Assembly (NCBI RefSeq): GCF_963082655.1
Contig: NC_081552.1
Span: 196,182,598-196,246,597, forward strand
Direction: 5' to 3'
Source: Stomoxys calcitrans
Taxonomy: Eukaryota > Arthropoda > Insecta > Diptera > Muscidae
DNA: 64,000 bases
Position numbers and translations under genes: made by a program. Under the pieces are notes generated by a model. The model was not told where the DNA came from. It saw nothing but the letters and a program-made list of their open reading frames with translations, and ran no database searches. Shown here piece by piece: positions 45,598-55,770 of the stretch; positions within the stretch are counted from its first letter, which is position 1, and the number at the start of each line of letters is the position of its first letter.

Positions 45598-46018
45598 TAA
45601 CCCTCAGACACTTGACGCCATATGTCCATGCCAAATTGACTACACCTTCCATTTGAGACCCCACATTGCTTTAATCGCATCTTTCGTCCCATTACCTCTA
45701 ACAATCCCAAAACAGACATATCCCGTTTCTCCAACACAGAATAGTTCTTCACTGCGAATATTTTAGGTCGTTGTTGAGTCTATATGGACATACAAACAAA
45801 CATAAAAACATTGATTTTTTTTACATAATACGAGCTGTATTTTTTAAAAAAAATCGTGTAATGTAAAATACTGCAGCCCCTCCCTTACGTCTTTAAACTG
45901 ACTACCAACTATATTTTTCATTGAGTGCATAGTACAGTCACACAATTACTTGCTTTGACTGAGCAGAATCGTTAATAACTGGCTTTCTTTTTAATATTCA
46001 CTACCATAAAGTGTAAAA
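45598..46018. other. R125-like tail and unassigned sequence
   Basis: TTCCATTTGAGACCCCACAT and GAGTCTATATGGACATACAA look like a decayed R125 end (to about 45810). The remainder is AT-rich and unassigned. Confidence 0.4.
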
Positions 46019-47307
46019 GAATAAATTCCATTCACACACTGCCAACGAACATTTTTTCTTATTGTGGTGGCTCCTTAAACATGTGCAAACAACAACAATA
46101 ACAAAAATGCAAATGCCTCGCACTCCAAAGCCGCAAGTAGGGCCAAACACATCGCACCTCCACAACACCCTCACCTAAATAGTGATACTCTTTCTCTAGC
46201 TCCATTTGTTTCTCTTACTCCTACCACTAATATTCCCACCTAGGGCTTTTCATTCACATCCAAAACGAAGTTTTTAGAAAAAAACCAACAACAAATTGCT
46301 TTGATTGCGCTTTTTCTTCTTCTTTTATTGAAAATTAATTCCTCATTTTCATGGATTTTCTTTTAGGAAACTTAATTTTCACATATATTCGTCGCTTCTC
46401 TGGAAAAATATCTTTCGGTTGATGTCAATTTCATTAAAATCCATTCAGTACAACAAAATTGCATTTAAAAAAAAACTTGTACGTTTCAAATAATTAATAT
46501 ATATTTAGAAAATGCTAAAATAGATAACTCATTTAACTATATTCACAAGCGCCACCAACCAGTTTAGATGCTAAAAGCAAATTCTTTATATATAATTTAT
46601 CTATGCCCACAGTCGATTTCAACTGTAAGCTTATATCGATTGTCTTTTTTAAGTCAAAGTGTCAAATAACACCGTACTTCAGGAATTACTTCGTTAATTC
46701 TCTTCATGAGAAATACATACATACATAGACACATATAAAGATTTTCCGAGACTCCATGGATAGTGCTCACTCTCTCTCGTATGGACTGAAGGAATATTAG
46801 ACGAACTGCCAAACAACAAATGCGTACTAACAAAACATCAAAATAAAGAGCGAATTAGCAGAGGGGCATGTGTTGATTATTTTACCAACAGCTTTGAGGA
46901 TCTAACATACATGCTCTCTTAAAAAGTTATAAATGCCTCTCCACAGAGAATGTGTTTCCAAGGCCATAGCAAAATCGATCCACCTGAACCTCACCCCTTC
47001 ACATTGTTCATGCACATCAATGAACTATAATAAATGAACTCTTCATAAGTCTTTTCGTTTAGTTTTCTTCGGGTTATCGGCGCGCAATGATGCTGAGATT
47101 CTTTGGTAGTAAAAAGAAAAGAAAACCTAATAAAACAATTAATAAAACAGAATAGTTGCAATATATTCTAAAGAAAAAAGTGTTTCAAAAAAGTCCTTTC
47201 AAAAAAATATAATAAAAGTGAAAACAAAATGCCGAGAAAATATGATGAAAAGATAATAGAAAAAAATTAAATTCTTAACACTACGGCAAAATAAAATACT
47301 AATGCAA

Positions 47308-47400
47308 ATGTGTGGTTCAGTGATGGGCACTCCAACACAGTTAAGAATACTAAAGTATATTAGTGGCAGTAAGACTCGACTGGTTAACCAAGTGAAATAG
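47308..47400 (+). CDS. Candidate small ORF a, copy 1 (30 codons)
   Basis: ATG...TAG frame beginning MCGSVMGTPTQLRILKYISG. Copy 2 (51266-51358) keeps the same length and frame. Of ten base differences in the ATG-to-stop span, six are at third positions, including the stop changing from TAG to TAA. The frame may extend upstream through ATG at 47302. No family recognised. The conservation pattern hints at selection, but the sample is small. Confidence 0.25.
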   Translation: MCGSVMGTPTQLRILKYISGSKTRLVNQVK

Positions 47401-47418
47401 CTATATAAAATAACAACA

Positions 47419-47550
47419 ATGCGTCGGCCACACGAAGTTGCCTTACACTGTAGGTGTGCTACATTTCATTTTTCCTATTCCCGCGGACATAGGAATTCAT
47501 GTACGGTTGTGTTATGTGCAAAGCGTAAAGATAACGGTTTATCTTTTTAA
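47419..47550 (+). CDS. Candidate small ORF b, copy 1 (43 codons)
   Basis: Begins MRRPHEVALHCRCATFHFSY 18 bases after small ORF a. It contains two Cys pairs (CRC, and SCTVVLCAKRK). Against copy 2 (51377-51553) it differs by a frame-preserving 9-bp indel (FSY present here, absent there) and a few substitutions, while the SCTVVLCAKRK block is unchanged. The copies end differently after the shared part. Function unknown. Confidence 0.25.
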   Translation: MRRPHEVALHCRCATFHFSYSRGHRNSCTVVLCAKRKDNGLSF

Positions 47551-47879
47551 ATGGCATTGAACGAAGATTCACTGTGTTGGTTAGAGATGCGATTATTCGT
47601 CAACTAATTGCAATACAATGTATATTAGAGAACTGCACAAGTCTACACCTCAAAGCAATCAGTCGTTGGGCAATAGGGTAAGTGTACGAGTAGTCGGCAG
47701 TTTAATTTAAGTACTTCAATCCATCGTCCCTCCGGGAACAAATGTTCAATCAATTTAATTGAAATTTGATTTTCACAATTCGAAATTTTGTTAAGAAAAA
47801 TAAAAATTTCAATTTGTTTCATTAATTTTGTGAAATTTCCAATTCTTAAAAAAAGGGATTTTCAACTGCACAAATAAGA

Positions 47880-48340
47880 TACTACCCAACTATCCAAATT
47901 TCAGAAAATCGGTTAAATCGAGAGATCGGATCAATCGAGAGATAGGTCCAGAAAAATGGTATATCCAAAAAAGGCCGATATTGATCATATTCCACAGCGA
48001 ATATAATGAAATATAGGCTCAAAACCTTTAAATTGGGAGATCAATCTAAGTGGTAGCTTTATCAAAATACGCTACGATCTAGACCTTAAAAATTTTTTTC
48101 ATTTAATTTTTCAAAAAAATCTATTAAAACTCATTTTTTAAATTTTCTGCAAATTGTTAAAGAATGTTACTTTTGTGAGCTGAACGGCAAATTGGGTGAT
48201 CGTTTATGTAGGGGCTGTGTGTAGATGTATTTCGAAAATGAGCCTCTATAAGCGAACTGAACCTGACTGCGGAAAAAAACATAATCTGTACTAAGTTTCA
48301 GCTCTTAATTTTAAGAATACAGCGTGATTTTATCGGTTAG
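47880..48340 (-). repeat. Diverged R153 array remnant
   Basis: TCGGTTAAATCGAGAGATCG, TTTAAATTGGGAGATCAATC and GCTGTGTGTAGATGTATTTC recall R153 units, but divergence is high and the subfamily is unclear. Confidence 0.4.
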
Positions 48341-48443
48341 GAAATATTGTTTTAGATTTTCTCGTCCGGATTCGACAACAAGTAACCTTTGCGCCACGGG
48401 GTCCTCCAACGTAGTACAGAGTATTTTTCGTCCATAGGCTGGT

Positions 48444-48678
48444 TCAAGTTAAGCTCAATGATAAGGGGCCTCCGTTTTATAGCCGAGTCCGAACGGCGTG
48501 CCGCCGTGCGACACCTCTTTGAAGAGAAGTTTTACATGGCATAGTACCTCACAAATGTTGCCAGCATTAGGAAGGGAAACAACCGCTGAAAATTTTTTCG
48601 GATGGTGTAGCCGGGATTCGAACCTAGGCATTCAGCGTCATAGGCGGAAATGCTAACCTCAGCGCTACGGTGGCCTCC
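48444..48678 (-). mobile_element. tRNA-derived SINE, 3'-truncated, with target duplication
   Basis: The minus strand starts GGAGGCCACCGTAGCGCTGA with B box GGTTCGAATCCC, and the body matches the copy at 12207-12520. ATAGGCTGGT (48434-48443) and ATAGGCAGGT (48679-48688) are a 10-bp duplication with one mismatch. A second tRNA-like head remnant (TTTGCGCCACGGGGTCCTCC) lies just left at about 48390-48410. Confidence 0.7.
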
Positions 48679-48834
48679 ATAGGCAGGTCTACCAATTAAA
48701 TTTCTGAAGGGCGCAAAAAAACCATTTTGCATCCGGCACTCAAATGCCGACTACTGGAAAGTCCAATTTTGTATGGTCTCTAAAGGCAACGTCCAATAAA
48801 AAAAAGATACAAAAAAAACATATATATATATTTT

Positions 48835-49537
48835 CTAATACCCAACACCATAGGATGGAAGTATACTAATCTAGTCATTCTGTTTGTAACACCTCGACAT
48901 ATTGATCTGCATATGAAGTATATATATATATATTCTAGATAGTCTGGCCATGTCCGTCCGTCTATAGAAATGATGAAAGCGGTCGTAGAGATACAGATAC
49001 TTCTTATTGATGTAGGTTGTTGGGGATTGCAAATGGTCCATATCGGTTCAGATTTGGATATAGCTCCCATGTAAACCGATCTCCCGATTTGACTTCTTGA
49101 GCCCCTGGAAGGCGCAATTTTCGTCCGATGTAGTGTTATGTTATGATTTTCAACAACTATATAAAGTACGTTCCAAATCGGTCTATAGCCTGATATAGCT
49201 CGTACATAAACCGATCTTCCGATTTGACTTCATGTGCCCCTGAAAGCCACAATTTTTGTCCGAATTTGCTGAAACTTTGCATGTGGTGTTCTCTTATGAC
49301 TTCCAACAACTGTGTTAAGTATGGTTGAAATCGTTCTATAATCGGATATAGCTCCCATGTAAACCAATCCCCCGATTTGACTTCTTGGGCCCCAGGAAGA
49401 GGCAATTTTCGTCCGCTTTGGCTGAAATTTTGCACATGGTGTTCTGTTATGACTCCCATGGTTCCCATATTTTAGCAGAATCCATAGTGGCGGGTTCCCA
49501 AGATTCAGCCCGTCCGAACTTAGCACGCATTTACTTC
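48835..49537 (+). repeat. R153-B tandem-repeat element, complete
   Basis: The left end is AATACCCAACACCATAGGAT, with GAAGTATATATATATATATT and CATGTCCGTCCGTC. About three units follow. The right end is TAGTGGCGGGTTCCCAAGAT, then CCCGTCCGAACTTAGCACGC. It abuts copy 2 of the duplicated segment. Confidence 0.75.
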
Positions 49538-49934
49538 TTAATTTTCACTTCCATGTTTCAAAAGAATAAGTGACATTCACCCACTGCAAACGACCTGTAC
49601 TGTAGTTATAAAATATTTTTTTTTCGTTGTGCTGAAATATATGCAAACAACAACAATGACAAAAATGCAAATGCCTTGCACTCCAAAGTCGCAAGTAGGG
49701 CCAAACACATCGCACCCCCACAACACCCTCATCTAAATAGTGATTCTCTTGCTCCATTCGTTTCTCTTAACTCATACCGCAAATACTCCCACCTATGGTT
49801 TTGCATTCACACCCATAACGAAGGCTTTAGGAGAAAACCAACAACAATTTGCTTTGATTGTGCTTCTTCCAATATTGAAAATTAATTCCTCATTTTCATA
49901 GATTTTCTTTAAGGAAACTTAATTTTTTTATATA

Positions 49935-50171
49935 TTGGGTTGCCCAAAAAGTAATTGCGGATTTTTCATATAGTCGGCGTTGACAAATTTTTTCACAGCT
50001 TGTGACTCTGTAATTGCATTCTTTCTTCTGTCAGTTATCAGCTGTTACTTTTAGCTTGTCTTAAAAAAAAGGTGTAAAAAAAGTATATTTGATTAAAATT
50101 CATTCTAAGTTTTATTAAAAATGCATTTACTTTCTTTTAAAAAATCCGCAATTACTTTTTGGGCAACCCAA
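49935..50171 (+). mobile_element. Mariner-type MITE, 237 bp, copy 1
   Basis: TTGGGTTGCCCAAAAAGTAA starts the element and its reverse complement ends it, with flanking TA at 49933-49934 and 50172-50173. The interior is non-coding, with TTCACAGCTTGTGACTCTG. The homologous position in duplicate copy 1 (CACATATATTCGTCGCTTC, about 46379) lacks it, so it inserted after the duplication. Confidence 0.85.
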
Positions 50172-51265
50172 TATATTCGTCGCTCCTCTGGAAAAATATC
50201 TTTCGGTTGATGTCAGTTTCATAAAAATCCATTCAGCCGCTTGGTCGTAATATGTATTACAAAATTGCCTTTATAAAATTCTTGTCTGTTTAAAATAATA
50301 AATATATATTTCGAAAATGCAAAATTACTCTTTATCTCTTTATCTATATTCACTATAAGCTTATATCGATTTTCTTCTTCTCTAAGTCAAAGTGTCCAAT
50401 AACACCGTACTTCAGGAATAACTTCGTTTAATTCTCTTTATTTCTCATAATGAACATACAATATATACATACATACACACATATAAAGATTTTTCAAGAC
50501 TACATGGCTAGAGCTCACTCTCTCTCGTATGGACTGAAGGAATATTAGGCAAATTGCCAAACAACAAATACGTTAGAAAATGCAAAAATAGATAACTCAT
50601 AAATCTATATTCACAAGTGCCACCAACCAGTTTAGGTGCGAACTGCATATTCTTTATCTATATATAATTTATCTATGCCCACAGTCGATTTCAACAGTAA
50701 GCTTGTATTGATTTTCTTCTTCTTTAAGTCAAAGTGTGTAGGCAAATTGTCAAACAACAAATGCGTACCAACAAGACATAACAATAAAGAGCGAATTAAC
50801 AGAGATACAGGTGTTGATTATGTTAGCAATAGCATTGAAGTTCTAACATACATGCCCTCTTAAAAAGTTATAAATGCCTCTCAGGAGAGAATGTCTTTCC
50901 AAGGCCATAGCAAAACCGATCCACCTGCATCTCACCCCTCCACAATGTTCTTGCACACTAATAAACTATAATGAAAGAACTCTTCTTAAGTCTTTTTGTT
51001 TAGTTTTCTTCGGGGTATCGGCGCGCAAAGATGCTAAGATTCGTTATTCGTTGGTAGTAATAAGAAAAGAAAACCTAATAAAACAATTAATAAATTAGAA
51101 TAGTTGCAAGATATTCTAAAGAAAAAGTGTTTCAAAAAAGTCTTTTCAAATTTGCTTTCAAAAAAATATAATAAAAGTGAAAACAAAATGCCGAGAAAAT
51201 ATGATGAAAGATAATAGAAAAAAATTAAATTCTCAACACTGCGTCAAAATAAAATACTAATACAC

Positions 51266-51358
51266 ATGTGTGGTTCAGTGTTGGGCACTCCAACACAGCT
51301 GAGAATACTAAAGTGTATTAGTGGTAGTAAAACTCGACCGGTTAACCAAGTAAAGTAA
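51266..51358 (+). CDS. Candidate small ORF a, copy 2 (30 codons)
   Basis: Begins MCGSVLGTPTQLRILKCISG and ends NQVK then TAA. It is the duplicate of 47308-47400: same length, no indel, three residue changes (M6L, Y17C, L25P), the remaining changes being synonymous. The flanking non-coding sequence shows indels, the frame does not. Confidence 0.25.
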   Translation: MCGSVLGTPTQLRILKCISGSKTRPVNQVK

Positions 51359-51376
51359 CTATGTAATAAAACTACA

Positions 51377-51553
51377 ATGCGTCGGCCACACAAAGTTGCC
51401 TTACACTGTAGGTGTGTTTCATTTCATTCCCGCGGGCAAAGGAATTCATGTACGGTTGTGTTATGTGCAAAGCGTAAAGCTAACGGAAAATTAAAAAAAA
51501 CAATGTTGAAAACAACTTCTGATGCCGATAATTTTTTTTTTAAATGGTATTGA
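51377..51553 (+). CDS. Candidate small ORF b, copy 2 (58 codons)
   Basis: Begins MRRPHKVALHCRCVSFHSRG and shares NSCTVVLCAKRK with copy 1. It lacks three codons (a 9-bp in-frame deletion). After codon 37 it diverges through an A-rich stretch and runs longer to TGA. Four Cys in the shared part. No family recognised. Confidence 0.25.
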   Translation: MRRPHKVALHCRCVSFHSRGQRNSCTVVLCAKRKANGKLKKTMLKTTSDADNFFFKWY

Positions 51554-51648
51554 ATGAAGATTCATTTATGTGTAAAGATGCCATTATTCGTCAACTAATT
51601 GCAATGCAATGTAAACTAGAGAGCTGCATAAGACTACACTTTGAGGTG

Positions 51649-51918
51649 AGTGTAAAAATGTGGTGAGTGAAAAAAAAAAACACAAATAAATGTTGCGTTT
51701 CGTATGGAACACATGAAGCGAGCTAGTGTGTGTGCGCTTTGTTTTTGTTTTTGCAAGCAGACTGAAGTTACTACTCTGTTGCTATCGTATAAGTACACCC
51801 CACTCAAAGACACGAAATCTTAAGCAAAAACACACCACACAAGTCTTAAGAAAAAGGCCTCAAGCAAATGCAGCAACTCACTATGTTTTGGCGCACCCAT
51901 TGCTTTTATAGAAAACTA
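51649..51918. other. No gene recognised
   Basis: Between the duplicated segment and the second MITE. A frame at 51726-51911 starts with a hydrophobic-looking FVFVFASRLKLLLCC stretch, but it has no other support. Confidence 0.35.
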
Positions 51919-52155
51919 TTGGGTTGCCCAAAAAGTAATTGCGGATTTTTTAAAAGAAAGTAAATGCATTTTTAATAAAACTTAGAAAGAACTTCAATCA
52001 AATATACTTTTTTTACACTTTTTTTCTAAAGCAAGCTAAAAGTAACAGCTGATAACTGACAGAAGAAAGAATGCAATTACAGAGTCACAAGCTGTGAAAA
52101 AATTTGTCAACGCCGACTATATGAAAAATCCGCAACTACTTTCTGGGCAACCCAA
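51919..52155 (-). mobile_element. Mariner-type MITE, 237 bp, copy 2 (inverted)
   Basis: Same ends (TTGGGTTGCCCAAAAAGTAA) and same 237-bp length as the copy at 49935, in the opposite orientation, flanked by TA (51917-51918, 52156-52157). The right end carries substitutions (GCAACTACTTTCTGGGCAAC). The pair of inverted copies sits 1.75 kb apart. Confidence 0.85.
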
Positions 52156-52280
52156 TAGCTGGACCGCTCCGCTGCGTCTTCTTTCACTCTCTTATTTTAT
52201 CTGAGCCCTTTATTGGCACAGTCAGTAAGAAGTCCTGTTTCGTGGTGCTGGTGCGGCCTTTCAAATATTTCGCCCCAATG

Positions 52281-53168
52281 CACAGTGGAAATAAGTCTGC
52301 CATTTTGGAACGGTTAGAGATATCTTTATGAAAATGCATGGTTAATTCAAATATATGCAAAATTTCAGAGCCCTAGAAGTCCCAGGGGCCCATTGGTGGG
52401 CCTTCAAAGTTGGTAACCTCTGCCCCACAAAATTTTGTTCGGGCTGTCAAAATCGCATTTATGGTCCGATTTTCGAATTTTTGCTGGAAAGTGCTTAAAA
52501 AGGCCTACAAAAACAGGCCTAAATGTGCGGGATATCTTTTATAGTGTCCAAGATATTTGACTAACAAATGTAAAAAAGTGAATTTTGGTAATTTTTTCGT
52601 AAAAAAATGTAATTTCATTGTTTTGTCTCTATGCAGAAGACGTAGCCCAGTACTATCAATTTTGTTTACTGTACAGTAAAGAAGACTTAATGTAGACGCA
52701 ATTTAAGTATAATTTTTAAAAGTTGTGTGAACTATAATAGGAGATCTGTGAAGTACAATATATGCATTTTTTAAGAAGAAACTGGGAAAACCCTTCTAGT
52801 TCTCAAAACGCAAAGCTGAGACCCCCAACTTTATAACATATTTTTATTGTTCCAAGTAATAACTGATTGCATACAAAAATGTTTTGCGCCATCCAAAGAT
52901 TGATTGTCTCTACGGACTAAAAAATGGCAATTTTGCAAACATCTTTCCCCAGTGTGGGGATTTTGGGTGTTTTTACCAAGATAAAAGATATTCATCTACA
53001 AATTTGTGAAAAATTGGAACGATATCTTTAGTAGTTTTGGTTTTATGATATTTTCAATTTGAATTTTATTTTTTACAAAACCAGCTATAACCAAATTTCA
53101 TGAAGATATCTCTATCCGTTCCAAAATGGCAGACTTATTTCCACTTATTTTTTCCCATCCCAGTGTGC
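52281..53168. mobile_element. Non-autonomous inverted-repeat element, about 0.89 kb
   Basis: GCACAGTGGAAATAAGTCTG, then CCATTTTGGAACGGTTAGAG and ATATCTTTATGAAA on the left, is mirrored on the right by TTTCATGAAGATATCTCTAT, CCGTTCCAAAATGGCAGACT and TATTTCCACT, ending CCCAGTGTGC. The arms are about 52 bp and 90 percent alike. The right end has an extra TATTTTTTCCCATCC block that the left end lacks. The interior has no coding frame. The superfamily is undecided. Confidence 0.65.
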
Positions 53169-54440
53169 AATTTGGACATCATATTGGTACTCTACTCCCA
53201 AATTTCTTACATTTGAGCCTTATATTGATATGGTCGATGAATATGTCCGGCATAAGGGTGTTTTTGGGCGTGAGGTGGACCGCCTGTGTCTCATTCGTAC
53301 TCTAGTCTCAAATACCTTTCATATGAGCCTAACATTGTCATTATTGTAAATGCAAAAATGCAAATTTTGCCCATGAACATTCCACTAAGGAACATACAAT
53401 ATATCCATGGCGGGCTATAGAGCTGGGACGGCCGCCCTAGACATCCCACTTTAAATAAGTATACCAAATGTCTGTTTTCGAGCTATTATAAACAAACTAA
53501 ATTTCGCGTAAATTGGTGCACCCATCTCCGTGATCTGGTGTTTGTGATGTGGTTCAGGGGTCGTCCCTGAAACACATGGCCATAAAACAGATGACAGATT
53601 TGAGCCCCCTTTTTGCCATAACATGTTCAGTTTGAGGGGTATGTAAAAGGCCTCTTAAGGCTATAGAAGCCACAATTTTGGCCCGATCTTTGAAGAATTT
53701 GTCATGAGATATTTCATTTGACTTCCAAATACGTGTGCAAAATTTCATTGAAATCAGTTCCGATTTAGATATACCTCCATATATATCTTTCATTCGATGT
53801 GGCCTTTTAAGGCTATAGAAGCCACAATCATGGTTTTATCTTTAAAAAATTTAGTGCCAGGTGTTTGATTTGACGTTTTAGTTCGTGTGCTAAATTTTAT
53901 CAAAGCGCGTCTAGAAGATGTATGTAGCTCCCATATATGTACCTATTTCATATGATATTGCCTTTAGCACTCTAGTAGCCACAATTTAGGTCCTATCGTA
54001 TAAAAATCTTACAAGGTTCTATTCAATATATCAGACACCAAAAACTTCTATGTCAGATTTTTATTCAACTTTTAAATTTCTTTCATTTGATACACTTATT
54101 GCCCAAAGCGGTGAAACAGTCCTCTTGGGGGGTTTTTGGGGGTCGGGGTCCTCCAAACATTTAGGGTGAAATTTGTATTCGTACTCTACTCTTAAATACC
54201 TTTTGTTTGATACCCATATTGTCCCAATGTTTAAACCCATATTGTCCCAATCGGTCCGTTCGGGTGGGTTTTAGGATGGGGCGTCCCCCCAGGTTATTTG
54301 ACCCCAAAATTTTAAACCAATTGTCGTGTTTACCGTAAGAAGCCATACAAAGTTTCGCTTAAATCGGTGCACGTATCTCCGGGATTTGGCGTTTTCGAAA
54401 ATTGGGATATGGGGGAGGGTCCGCAAAGTGTCCTAAAAGT
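53169..54440 (+). repeat. R125-related degenerate array
   Basis: GTACTCTACTCCCAAATTTC, CTCAAATACCTTTCATATGA, GGGCGTGAGGTGGAC and TTTGGGGGTCGGGGTC. The middle part (53640-54060) has units with AAGGCTATAGAAGCCACAAT and is closer to R153. A SINE tail scrap (AAATTTTGCCCATGAACATT) sits at 53358-53392. Confidence 0.55.
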
Positions 54441-54444
54441 ATTT

Positions 54445-54520
54445 ACCCGGTAAATTGGGTAAATACCCGGGTATTAACCCATTTATACCCAAAAGCTGGG
54501 TATTTACAATTTTGCAGATA
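54445..54520. repeat. GGGTAAATACCC-rich palindromic cluster
   Basis: ACCCGGTAAATTGGGTAAAT, ACCCGGGTATTAACCCATTT and ATACCCAAAAGCTGGGTATT: the same motif cluster as at 8975-9030. It again lies at the edge of a tandem-repeat element. Confidence 0.6.
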
Positions 54521-54579
54521 TCTTGGGTATATTTTTGATGATTTCGTATATTTTTTTTGTGTATAAACCTGACCTTCTG

Positions 54580-55262
54580 ATCTCAAAAAATCGGATTTTA
54601 GTTTTATATAGCCGCTATATAGACCGATCTCCAGACTTCAAGTATTGAGGCAATAAATTGGTAATTTTTCATCCGAATTCAATTTGGCACAGTGAGTTCT
54701 GGTAGAGCCCTACCCATATCTGTAAAGTGTGGTTCAGATCGGACTATATTTGTATATAGCTGTCCCATAGACTGAACTTCCGATCTCCCGATATAGAGGG
54801 CTAAGGTTAAAGATAAATTTTTTACCCGAATTCGATTAAATTTGGCTCAGTGTGTTCTGGTAGACCCCTTCCCATTCCTGTCAAATGTGGTCCATATTTG
54901 GATATAGCTGCCATGTAGACCGATCTCCCGATATAGTGTTATGAGCCTATAAAAGTAGGTTTTTTCATCCTATTTCGACGAAATTTGGCACAGCGAGTTC
55001 TGGAATCCCACTTAACCTTTTTGTTGAATAAGTGTTCTGGTAGACCCTTTCCCATTCCTGTCGAATGTGGTCCAAATCGGATCATATTTGGATATAGCTG
55101 CCATATAGACCGATCTCCCAATATAGAGTATGGAGCCCATAAAAGAAGCATTTTTCATCCGATTTTGATGAAATTTGAAACAGTGCGTTTCGGTACTCCT
55201 CTAAACCTTTTTATTGGATATTCCCCAGATTGGACCATATTTGGATATAGCTGTCATCCTTT
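54580..55262 (+). repeat. Diverged R153-A-like array, about four units
   Basis: GGATATAGCTGCCATGTAGA, CCGATCTCCCGATATAG and AAATTTGGCACAGYGAGTTC. It is a third variant of the 153-bp unit theme, with CTGGTAGACCCYTTCCCATT in place of the usual GTTAGGCCCTTCGACAT. Frame 54985-55269 is repeat read-through. Confidence 0.65.
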
Positions 55263-55284
55263 CATTTGAGCCTAATATTGTCAT

Positions 55285-55497
55285 TATACCCTACACCACT
55301 ACTGTGGTACAAGGTATTAAAACTTAGTGCATTTGTTTGTAACACCCAGAAGGAAGAGAGATAGACCCATTGACAAGTATACCGATCGACTCAGAATCAC
55401 TTTCTGATTTGGGATATAGCTACCACATTGTACTTATAGGGTAGGTGTAGGGTATTATACAGCGGCACCGCCCGACTTTTGCCCTTCCTTACTGGTT
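55285..55497 (+). repeat. Short element of about 210 bp
   Basis: ATTATACCCTACACCACTAC to GGTGTAGGGTATTATACAGC form a subterminal inverted repeat. The end CGCCCGACTTTTGCCCTTCC, then TTACTGGTTTTTTT follows. The inverse of this end occurs at 20328. It resembles a miniature of the R153-type ends without the array. Confidence 0.55.
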
Positions 55498-55770
55498 TTT
55501 TTGTCTTTGCTTCGGCATATGGCCTTCTTTAAGCTCTGCTTTCGGATATGAAAGGCGGATATGAACACGCCTTGTTAAATACCAATGAGTAGGGAAGACC
55601 ACTGGCATGTCTTATGTCTCCAAGGTAAGGCATCCAGTAAGCAGCTTTTTCTCCTGAACTTTCCCGATGGGTACTGTATGTATTGCTGTTTAGCACATGT
55701 GCTTGCTTTGTCGGCAATTTGGAAAGATCATTCACACACACATATACGTCTTACAAAGCAAGCAACAACC
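55498..55770. other. No feature recognised
   Basis: Short frames on both strands with no motif; no repeat family recognised. Confidence 0.35.

Larger units (their letters stand above)
46019..47665 (+). repeat. Duplicated segment, copy 1
   Basis: Matches 49561-51648 along most of its length (for example GCCAAACACATCGCACC, CTATGCCCACAGTCGATTTC, CATACATGCTCTCTTAAAAA, CGTCGGCCACACGAAGTTGC). Identity looks high with scattered indels. It holds TATAAA at about 46930 and two short frames (47308-47400, 47419-47550). It lacks the MITE present in copy 2 and so shows the empty site near 46380. Confidence 0.8.
49561..51648 (+). repeat. Duplicated segment, copy 2 (with internal repeat and a MITE)
   Basis: Homologous to 46019-47665. 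It is longer because of a MITE at 49935-50171 and an internal partial duplication. AAGCTTATATCGATTTTCTT, then TCTAAGTCAAAGTGT near 50348-50392, is repeated as AAGCTTGTATTGATTTTCTT, then TTTAAGTCAAAGTGT near 50699-50740. TATAAA lies at about 50868. The two small ORFs are at 51266-51358 and 51377-51553. Confidence 0.8.
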
